64,000 nucleotides of DNA from Candidatus Kouleothrix ribensis (GTDB lineage: Bacteria; Chloroflexota; Chloroflexia; Chloroflexales; Roseiflexaceae). A program made the translations under genes and the position numbers. This document shows positions 57,602 through 64,000 of this stretch, in pieces. The notes beneath the pieces were generated by a model. That model searched no databases, was not told where the DNA came from, and saw nothing but the letters and a program-made list of their open reading frames with translations. Positions within the stretch are counted from its first letter, which is position 1; every line of letters starts with the position of its first letter. Location: assembly GCA_016722075.1 (NCBI GenBank), contig JADKGW010000002.1, forward strand, positions 930,001-994,000, read 5' to 3'.

Positions 57602-57687
57602 GGTTTCGTGTGCTCTCTATTGCCGTGCGCAGGCGAATCGAGCCGGCACCACACCTGAATTACACTGTGTGTCGCCTGTGGATCGGC

Positions 57688-58386
57688 TCAATCGTGCTGC
57701 ACGCCGCTATAAACGTTGTTCGAAGTCGGCGCGGCTGTGCGCAACGAGTCATCACCGGCCCAGGCGATAAAATTGGTGAGTAGCTGCAGGCCCCAGCGCC
57801 CACTCTTCTCGGGGTGGAACTGCACCGCTGCCAGGTTGCCGCGCAGTAGTGCGCTGGCGAAGGTGGTGCCGTACTCAGTCGTTCCCGCTACATTGCGGCC
57901 GTCGGTCAGGTCGCAGTAGTATGAGTGTACGAAGTAGAAGTTGCTGTGGTTCGGAATGCCCGCGAACAGCGGGTGGTCGCCGGCGTGGTTCGTAAGGCTG
58001 AGCTGGTTCCAGCCGATCTGCGGCACCTTCTGCCCGCCGGGCAAGCGCCGCACGCTGCCACCCAACACGCCCAGGCATGCGTGCGGGCCGAACTCTTCGC
58101 TCTGCTCGCACAGCACTTGCATGCCCACGCAGATGCCCAGGAACGGCTTGCCGGCCCTGATCGCCGCGCCGATCGCCGCGACAAGCCCAAGGTGCTCGAG
58201 GCTCTGCATGGTGTCGAGCGTGGCGCCGACGCCCGGCAGCACCACCGCCGGGGCCGCCAGCACCTCGGCCGGATCACTGGTGACCAGCAGGTTCGCGCCG
58301 ACATGCGTGAGCGCCCGCACCACGCTGCGCAGGTTGCCGGCGCCATAGTCGATCACTGCTAATGCATTCATTGGCTGTCTGCTCAT
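57688..58386 (-). CDS. hisH: Imidazole glycerol phosphate synthase glutaminase HisH
   Basis: A 232-residue class I glutamine amidotransferase feeding ammonia to HisF. The nucleophile Cys86 (GICVGMQ) and His191/Glu193 (VQFHPEKS) form the triad; VIDYGAGNLRSV is the usual opening. Two ATG codons (58386, 58371) are possible. A consensus TATAAT lies eight bases before the first, so a leaderless message starting at 58386 is likely, and neither ATG has a good ribosome site. Confidence 0.94.
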   Translation of the reverse strand: MSRQPMNALAVIDYGAGNLRSVVRALTHVGANLLVTSDPAEVLAAPAVVLPGVGATLDTMQSLEHLGLVAAIGAAIRAGKPFLGICVGMQVLCEQSEEFGPHACLGVLGGSVRRLPGGQKVPQIGWNQLSLTNHAGDHPLFAGIPNHSNFYFVHSYYCDLTDGRNVAGTTEYGTTFASALLRGNLAAVQFHPEKSGRWGLQLLTNFIAWAGDDSLRTAAPTSNNVYSGVQHD

Positions 58387-58394
58387 GGGTTCGT

Positions 58395-58400
58395 ATTATA
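58395..58400 (-). promoter_or_regulatory. -10 element of hisH, leaderless arrangement
   Basis: TATAAT on the minus strand followed by eight bases and the hisH ATG. The -35 is weak (TGCTCG at 17 bases). Confidence 0.5.
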
Positions 58401-58462
58401 CCACCTGAAGCGCTGATCGAGCAGCCACCGGCCACGCCAGATCAAAAGGGCGAACGGGCTTG

Positions 58463-59656
58463 CTAATCGCCAGGGCCGCAGCTGGCGCTCCAGATACGGT
58501 AGCTGCTGGTCTGCGCCAGGCCGGACACCTGCCCGAACGCCGCGTGCAGCAGCTGGTCGTAGCGCAGAAACTGGTTGGCCACCACGATCAGCTGGCCACC
58601 CGGCGCCAGCGCGCGGCGCGCCTGCGCGATGAAGGCGTGGGCGACATCGTAGGCGACCGCTTTGCCAACATGAAATGGCGGGTTGCTCAGAATCAGGTCG
58701 TAGGCCTGGGCGTGCTCGGCCGGCACACCGTCGGCGGCGTAGGCTCGCGCCGCGCCGATGCGATTGCGCGCCAGCGTCGCAGCCGCCGAGGCGACCGCCA
58801 GCAGGTTTGTGTCGGTCAGCTCGGCCTGGGCCGCGCCAAGCCGGGCCGCCAGCGCACCGATCACCCCGCAGCCACAGCCGAGATCCAGCACGCGCAAACC
58901 CTGGGGCGCGGCGATCGTCTCGATCAGCAGCTGCGTGCCGGCGTCGAGCCGATCGTGCGCGAATACGCCCGGCAGGCTGCACAGCTGGAGCGTATGCCCG
59001 CGCAGCTCGACGCTGAACTCGCACCAGGTGCCGGGCGCGATGCCCGGCGCGCCGGCCCACTCTGGCAGCGCATGCCCGGCGGCAGGCCGCAGCGCCCGTG
59101 CGACGCGCTGGCCCTGCCGGTAGGCCAGCACCGTCGCCGCGCCAAACAGTGCGCGCGCGTCGGCAATGATCGAGCGGATGCCATGGTCGTTCGCGCCTGC
59201 CACCAGCAGCTCGCCACCGGCTGCCAGCGCGTGAAATGCCTCGAGCAGCTGCCGGCGCGCCAGCTTGCGATCTGGCGGCGCGACCAGCATCACCGTGTCG
59301 AACGCACCGGCATGCGCCGGCAGCAGGCTGATCGCCTCGGCGACGTGTGCATTGCCGATCTGGTTGGCCGCGAGCGTCTGGCGCGCCAGCGCCACCGCGA
59401 TACTGCTGATATCGGCCATCAGCACGTGCCCGGCTGGCACGCGCCGCGCCAACGCCACCCCCAGCGCACCGTGGCCGCAGCCCAGCACCAGCACACGCGC
59501 AGCTGCGTGCAGCCGGGCCAGATCGCAGAGCAGCCGCTCAGCAGGGCCAACATTGTCCCAGCGTGGAATACCTGGCTTCGAGACGAATTGAACCGGCTGA
59601 TCGCCCAGCTGCGCGCTGAACGAGTGGGTCTGCTCGTAGGCCGGCGCGCCGCGCAT
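58463..59656 (-). CDS. RsmC/RlmG-like rRNA guanine-N2 methyltransferase
   Basis: A 397-residue protein with two tandem Rossmann methyltransferase domains, the RsmC/RlmG layout. The N-terminal half (VLVLGCGHGALGVALARR) has lost the catalytic motif. The C-terminal half has the SAM site VLDLGCGCGVIGALAAR and the catalytic NPPF (LILSNPPFHVG). Such enzymes methylate N2 of a guanine in 16S or 23S rRNA. The start ATG shares its A with the stop of the deacetylase gene (TGATG), so translation is coupled. Which guanine is modified is unknown. Confidence 0.85.
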   Translation of the reverse strand: MRGAPAYEQTHSFSAQLGDQPVQFVSKPGIPRWDNVGPAERLLCDLARLHAAARVLVLGCGHGALGVALARRVPAGHVLMADISSIAVALARQTLAANQIGNAHVAEAISLLPAHAGAFDTVMLVAPPDRKLARRQLLEAFHALAAGGELLVAGANDHGIRSIIADARALFGAATVLAYRQGQRVARALRPAAGHALPEWAGAPGIAPGTWCEFSVELRGHTLQLCSLPGVFAHDRLDAGTQLLIETIAAPQGLRVLDLGCGCGVIGALAARLGAAQAELTDTNLLAVASAAATLARNRIGAARAYAADGVPAEHAQAYDLILSNPPFHVGKAVAYDVAHAFIAQARRALAPGGQLIVVANQFLRYDQLLHAAFGQVSGLAQTSSYRIWSASCGPGD

Positions 59657-60690
59657 CAGCCCTGAAACAGCGGGTGCCGGTCGCGCACACGCCGGATCAG
59701 CGTTGTCAGGTCGGGCTCGGGCGAGCCAGACGCACCGAGTGGATCAGGCCCTGGGGCTTGGCCCAGCAGCGCGCGCAGCGACTCGACCACGCCGCCGCTC
59801 AGCGCCGGCAGGCTGTAGCCGCCCTCGAGGATCAGCGCCAGCCGCCCGCCGCACAGCTCGCCGGCCAGCCCGGCCAGCCCGCGCACCGTGGCGCCAAAAC
59901 CACTGATCGACAGCGTCAACGGGCCAAGCGGGTCGTCCCAATGCGCATCGTAGCCGGCCGACACCAGGATCAGCTCGGGGCCGAAGCGGCGGATCGCCGG
60001 TGCGATCAACTGATCAAACACTTGCGCGAAGCCTATGTCGCCAGTGCGGTAGGGTAGCGGTATGTTCAGCGTGGCACCGTAGCCGGCCTCGCGGCCCATC
60101 TCGCGCTCATTGCCGGTGCCGGGGTACAGCGGCGCGGCGTGAGTCGAGCAGAACAGCACCGTGCCGTCGTCGTAGAAACAATCTTGCGTGCCATTGCCGT
60201 GATGCACATCGATATCAACGATCGCGATCCGCGCGATGGCGTGCTTCAGCATGGCCTGGCGTGCGGCGATTGCGACATTGTTGAAGAAGCAGAAGCCCAT
60301 CGGCTGCGATGGCGTAGCGTGGTGCCCCGGCGGCCGCGCCAGCGCAAACGCATTGGCGGCCCGGCCCGACACCACCGCGTCGACTGCTGTAATCGCCGCG
60401 CCGGCCGACATCTGCGCCGCCGCGAAGGTGCCGCGCGTAGTATAGGTGTCCATACCAAACCAGGCGCCATCCTGAGTGGCGGCCCAGCGCACCGCCTCGA
60501 GCAGCCGGCGCTCGTGTACTGCCAGGATCTGCTGATCGTCGGCCGGGGTGGCCGGTAGCTCGAGCAGATCGGCGCGCAGCCCGCTCGCGTCGAGCGCGGC
60601 CGTGATTGCCTGCAGCCGGGTCATGCGCTCGACGTGGGTAGGGTCGTCGTGCGTATGCTGGAGCGGATTGAATGTAATCGCTGTGGTCAT
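59656..60690 (-). CDS. Histone deacetylase-family (class II-like) deacetylase
   Basis: A 344-residue zinc deacetylase of the HDAC/AcuC/APAH superfamily. Active-site blocks: RPPGHHA, GFCFFNNVAIAA, IVDIDVHHGNGTQD (zinc ligands Asp and His), LVSAGYDAHWDDPLG (zinc Asp) and LEGGYS (transition-state Tyr). Bacterial members remove acetyl groups from proteins, acetoin-related substrates or polyamines; which applies is unclear. Start at 60690 was chosen as the first ATG in the conserved region; an in-frame ATG at 60711 is possible. Its stop overlaps the next start, and it diverges from the sugar nucleotidyltransferase gene. Confidence 0.9.
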   Translation of the reverse strand: MTTAITFNPLQHTHDDPTHVERMTRLQAITAALDASGLRADLLELPATPADDQQILAVHERRLLEAVRWAATQDGAWFGMDTYTTRGTFAAAQMSAGAAITAVDAVVSGRAANAFALARPPGHHATPSQPMGFCFFNNVAIAARQAMLKHAIARIAIVDIDVHHGNGTQDCFYDDGTVLFCSTHAAPLYPGTGNEREMGREAGYGATLNIPLPYRTGDIGFAQVFDQLIAPAIRRFGPELILVSAGYDAHWDDPLGPLTLSISGFGATVRGLAGLAGELCGGRLALILEGGYSLPALSGGVVESLRALLGQAPGPDPLGASGSPEPDLTTLIRRVRDRHPLFQG

Positions 60691-60894
60691 TGACGCGGAT
60701 CTATCCTGGCCCATGCTGCAGCATTTGGATCGTGCGGCCGCATTATAGCATACGATAGCACCAGCCGATACTGCGGTGCCAGAATTGTTTGCGCAATCTT
60801 TAACAAACGTCGCTTGCCGCGCGCCTACGCACCATGCTATACTATTCGGCACCCTCAAGCATCACCCGACGCCCGCGAACGAGAGGAGCGCCCT

Positions 60895-63393
60895 GTGAAA
60901 GCTGTTGTGATGGCCGGAGGCGAAGGCTCGCGCCTGCGACCGTTGACCATCAATCGGCCCAAGCCCATGGTGCCGATTGTCGATCGGCAGGTGATGGCGC
61001 ACATCATCGAGCTGCTCAAGCTGCACGGCATCACCGAGATCGTGGTCACCGTGCAATACCTGGCCAATGTGATCCAGGATCATTTTGGCGACGGCGCGGC
61101 CCTCGGCGTACACATCGACTACTCGCTCGAAGAGCAACCCCTCGGCACCGCCGGCAGCGTGAAGAACGCCGAGCATCTGCTCAAAGAGCCGTTTCTGGTG
61201 ATCTCGGGCGACGCGCTGACCGACTTCAACCTGGCCAAGATCATCGCGTTTCATAACGAGAGCAAGGCCCTGGCCACGCTGACGCTCACGCGCGTGCCCA
61301 ACCCGCTTGAGTATGGCGTGATTATCGTCGACGAGGACGGCCACGTCACCCAGTTTCTCGAGAAGCCCAGCTGGGGCGAGGTGTTCTCCGACACAGTCAA
61401 CACCGGGATCTACGTGCTCGACCCCGAGGTGTTCAAGTACATCCCCAAGGGCAAGATCACCGATTGGTCGAAAGACGTGTTTCCCTCCCTGCTGCGCAAA
61501 AGCGACGCCATGTATGGCTATATCGCCGAAGGCTACTGGACTGACGTCGGCACGATCGAAGAGTATATGCGCGCGAATCGCGACTATATGATCGGCAAGG
61601 TCAACCTGCCGCGCGTCGGCCACGATCAGGGCAACAACCTGTGGCTCGAGGGCGATGCCGAGATCGCGGCCGATGCGCAGTTCATCGGCCCGGTGTTCCT
61701 CGGCCATGGCGTGAAGATCAAAGACGGCGCGATCATCCACGGCCCTACCGCCGTGCGCGATTATGTGGTGATCGACTCGCGCGCGACGATCGACCGCTCG
61801 ATCATCTGGCGCAATTCGTACATCGGCGAGCGCGCCGAGCTGCGCGGCGCGATTGTGATGCGCCAGTGCAATATCAAAAGCCGCGCCGTGCTGTTCGAGG
61901 GCGTGGTGGTCGGCGATCAAACCATCATCAACGCCGGGGCGGTGATCGGCGCGAATGTCAAGATCTGGCCCAGCAAAGAGGTCGACGAGGGCGCGACGAT
62001 CAGCTCGAGCATTATCTGGGGCTCGCAGGGCCGGCGCGTGCTGTTCGGGCGCAACGGCATCACCGGGCTGGTGAATATCGACCTGACGCCCGAGTTCTGC
62101 GCCAAGCTCAGCGCGGCCTTCGGCGCCACACTGCCGCGCGCCAGCCACGTCACCATGAACCGCGACGCGCACTATACCTCGCGTATGCTCAAGCGCGCCA
62201 TGATCGCCGGGCTGCCTTCGGCCGGCGTTCACGTCGATGAGATGCACAGCGTGCCGATCCCGGTGGCGCGCTTCATCACCCACGCGATCGGCGCGGCCGG
62301 CGGCATCCACCTGCGGCTCTCACCAGTCGATAATCGCGTGGTCGATATCAAGTTCTTCGATCAGCACGGGCTCGATATCGATACCGCCACCGAGCGCAAG
62401 ATCGAGGGCGTGTTCTTCCGCGAAGATTACCGGCGCGTGTATCTCGACGAGATCGGGCGGATCGCCGATATTGAGAATATCGAAGAGACCTACACCGCCG
62501 CGTTCTTCAAGGCGCTGCGGCGCGACGCGCTGGCCAGCATCGCGCGCGATTTCAACCTGGTGATCGACTACGCCAACGCGAATGTGTCGAGCCTGCTGCC
62601 AAATATCCTGCGCAAGCTCGAGGTCGATGCGGTCGAGCTGAATGCTAACCTCGACGATCACCGCCTGTTCCAGACCCACCAGGAGTTCGAGGAGGGCATG
62701 GAGCGGCTGGCACGGATCACGCCAGTGCTGGGCGCACACATGGGTGTGCGCATCGATGGCGGCGGCGAGAAGCTGTTCCTGGTCGACGACGCCGGGCGGC
62801 GCTTGCATGGCACCCAGGCGCTGGCGGCGATCACCGCGCTGGCCATGGCCGTCAACCACGGCGGCACCGTGGCGGTGCCGGTCACTGCGCCGCGCGCCTT
62901 CGAGCTGATCGCCGAGCACTATCACGGTAAGATCGTGCGCACGCGCGCGACGCTTGGCGCGCTCATGCAAACGGCTGCGACCAACCGCGATATGCTGCTG
63001 CTCGGCGATGGCGCAGGCAACTATATCTTCCCCAGCTTCTACCCGGTGGTCGACGGCATCTTCGCGATCGTGAAGATTATGGAGCTGCTGACTCTGCGCG
63101 GCAAGAGCCTCTCGCAGGTGATCCACGAGCTGCCGCACTACTACATGCACCAGACGCGCGTGCCCTGCCGCTGGGAACATAAGGGCAAGGTCATGCGCAT
63201 CCTCAACCAACAGTACCAGGAGCGCCGGATCGAGCAGGTCGATGGCGTTAAGATCGACCTGGGTAACGAGTGGGTGTTGATCCTGCCCGACCCCGACGGG
63301 CCGTTCTTCCATATCATCGCCGAGGGCAGCAGCGACGAGCAGGCGCACGTGCTCACCGAAAAGTACGCCGGGCTGGTCACCGGCCTCCAGTAG
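60895..63393 (+). CDS. Sugar nucleotidyltransferase fused to a degenerate phosphomannomutase-like domain
   Basis: An 832-residue protein starting at GTG 60895 after GAGGAG. Domains: nucleotidyltransferase (1-230) with VKAVVMAGGEGSRLRPLT, an acidic GDALTDF and FLEKPSWGEVFSDTVNTGIYVL; left-handed beta-helix hexapeptide region (about 250-385); then a phosphohexomutase-like region (about 400-832). The N-terminal domain should make GDP-mannose or a similar NDP-sugar. In the C-terminal region the mutase phosphoserine loop (TASHNP) and the metal loop (DGDxDR) are replaced by GGIHLRLSPVD and RIDGGGEKL, so it is probably not an active mutase. Likely role in cell-envelope polysaccharide. Confidence 0.85.
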   Translation: MKAVVMAGGEGSRLRPLTINRPKPMVPIVDRQVMAHIIELLKLHGITEIVVTVQYLANVIQDHFGDGAALGVHIDYSLEEQPLGTAGSVKNAEHLLKEPFLVISGDALTDFNLAKIIAFHNESKALATLTLTRVPNPLEYGVIIVDEDGHVTQFLEKPSWGEVFSDTVNTGIYVLDPEVFKYIPKGKITDWSKDVFPSLLRKSDAMYGYIAEGYWTDVGTIEEYMRANRDYMIGKVNLPRVGHDQGNNLWLEGDAEIAADAQFIGPVFLGHGVKIKDGAIIHGPTAVRDYVVIDSRATIDRSIIWRNSYIGERAELRGAIVMRQCNIKSRAVLFEGVVVGDQTIINAGAVIGANVKIWPSKEVDEGATISSSIIWGSQGRRVLFGRNGITGLVNIDLTPEFCAKLSAAFGATLPRASHVTMNRDAHYTSRMLKRAMIAGLPSAGVHVDEMHSVPIPVARFITHAIGAAGGIHLRLSPVDNRVVDIKFFDQHGLDIDTATERKIEGVFFREDYRRVYLDEIGRIADIENIEETYTAAFFKALRRDALASIARDFNLVIDYANANVSSLLPNILRKLEVDAVELNANLDDHRLFQTHQEFEEGMERLARITPVLGAHMGVRIDGGGEKLFLVDDAGRRLHGTQALAAITALAMAVNHGGTVAVPVTAPRAFELIAEHYHGKIVRTRATLGALMQTAATNRDMLLLGDGAGNYIFPSFYPVVDGIFAIVKIMELLTLRGKSLSQVIHELPHYYMHQTRVPCRWEHKGKVMRILNQQYQERRIEQVDGVKIDLGNEWVLILPDPDGPFFHIIAEGSSDEQAHVLTEKYAGLVTGLQ

Positions 63394-63643
63394 CAGCTGC
63401 CCCCGCAACACCGATCGTGGCAAGCTGCGCCCGCTAACCCCTGAGCTGTCACGCAGAAACTGCAGGTTTTGAACCATGCCTACCAGGCATGTATGCGAGA
63501 GTCCTTAAGATTGATCACTAATCGCACCAAAAGCTCCTCGCTCGCACGTTCAATTTCATGCTACCCTGGCCCAAGCCGCCCTGTACCAATACTCGCCACA
63601 ACCGTGCCCACTACCAGGCACTACATTCACGCAGGAGCCAGCC

Positions 63644-64000
63644 ATGCCCACTCGCGAGCACCGCAGCCGCCTACGCGCCGCCAGCATTGTGCTGATCGCG
63701 ACTCTGGCCATCAGCGCAATCGGGGTCGCGCTGGTCGCTTCGATCGAACCCTCTCGCTGGCGCGCAATCGAGCACGCCGCCGAGCGTAGCGGTTGGCTGC
63801 GCGGCGTCCCCCAGGCCGGCGACACGAATGAGTCGGCCGAGATCGAGCAGCGCGCCCGCGCGGCCTTCGATCGCCTGGCCTACCCGGCCAACCGCATCCC
63901 GCCAGATTGGCAGGGCCAGGCGCGCGCCTATGTGCGCCGGAATGTACGCGATGGGGTCGATTTCAACCCGCTGGCCGGCAACCCCAGCGGTACCCGCCCG
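63644..64000 (+). CDS. Membrane-anchored protein, 3' end beyond the window
   Basis: An ATG at 63644, with CAGGAG eight bases upstream, opens a frame that runs without a stop to the window edge (119 codons). A basic N-terminus (REHRSRLRAAS) leads to one membrane helix (about 15-34, IVLIATLAISAIGVALVASI), so the remainder is exported or periplasmic. The visible soluble part includes RAFDRLAYPANRIPPDWQ-like sequence rich in Arg/Ala. Not recognised from this fragment. Confidence 0.6.
   Translation, partial: MPTREHRSRLRAASIVLIATLAISAIGVALVASIEPSRWRAIEHAAERSGWLRGVPQAGDTNESAEIEQRARAAFDRLAYPANRIPPDWQGQARAYVRRNVRDGVDFNPLAGNPSGTRP

Overview
The window is 64 kb of GC-rich bacterial chromosome. It is densely coding on both strands, and almost every gene has strongly GC-biased third codon positions. 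Gene content (rearranged fts cluster with FtsZ, Cys-type CcmE, NapH-like ferredoxin, LuxR-type ATPase regulators, many TPR proteins, a T-box leader) fits Chloroflexota, most likely class Chloroflexia near Roseiflexus or Kouleothrix. That placement is inference from gene content and style; no rRNA or other marker confirms it. No rRNA, tRNA, CRISPR array, integrase or transposase gene was seen.

Layout. 1-5.4 kb: the end of a succinylglutamate desuccinylase/aspartoacylase-family gene, a membrane FG-GAP-like protein, a TPR protein, an alpha/beta hydrolase, a four-cysteine zinc-ribbon microprotein and a small unknown gene. 5.6-13.2 kb: a division block, ftsQ-ftsA-ftsZ then ftsI-ftsB-like-ftsL-like-ftsW, with no mur genes between. 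A second zinc-ribbon microprotein lies antisense between ftsZ and ftsI, and a 44-codon membrane microprotein overlaps the ftsB-like gene. 13.3-23.6 kb: a compact four-gene run directly after ftsW, made of a two-helix membrane protein, a 1930-residue TPR protein, a TPR protein with a caspase-like (CHAT/C25) domain, and an N-acetylmuramoyl-L-alanine amidase. This is the best candidate for an undescribed system: a sensor scaffold, a clan CD protease and a wall hydrolase coupled to septum genes. 23.9-26.1 kb: an NlpC/P60-like protein with an odd nested architecture, and an ECF sigma factor.

26.4-41.1 kb: a complete T-box leader (alanine specifier GCC, UGGU bulge, terminator) in front of a short alanyl-tRNA synthetase with an intact editing site; an aldo/keto reductase with a NapH-type ferredoxin; a large secreted di-heme cytochrome; DAHP synthase; a LuxR/AAA regulator; and a metal-dependent amidohydrolase with a membrane protein. 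41.2-48.4 kb: cytochrome c maturation genes ccmA, B, C, D, E, F and a degenerate J-domain/TPR protein, with ccmG and ccmH absent. 48.5-54.0 kb: a second 44-codon microprotein, dnaK, a GH1 beta-glucosidase, cvpA, rsfS (apparently starting at ATT) and a small membrane protein.

54.1-60.7 kb: a long minus-strand run, HDAC-like deacetylase, RsmC-like methyltransferase, hisH, hisA, a coiled-coil protein, hisF, moaD and moaE. 60.9-64 kb: a nucleotidyltransferase fused to a degenerate phosphomannomutase-like domain, and the start of a membrane-anchored unknown gene that runs off the end.

Three copies of a roughly 140-bp MITE-like element (imperfect terminal inverted repeats, two internal hairpins) sit at 3.1, 23.6 and 52.4 kb. 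A second family of C/G-rich hairpin repeats occurs at 3.0 and 34.6 kb.
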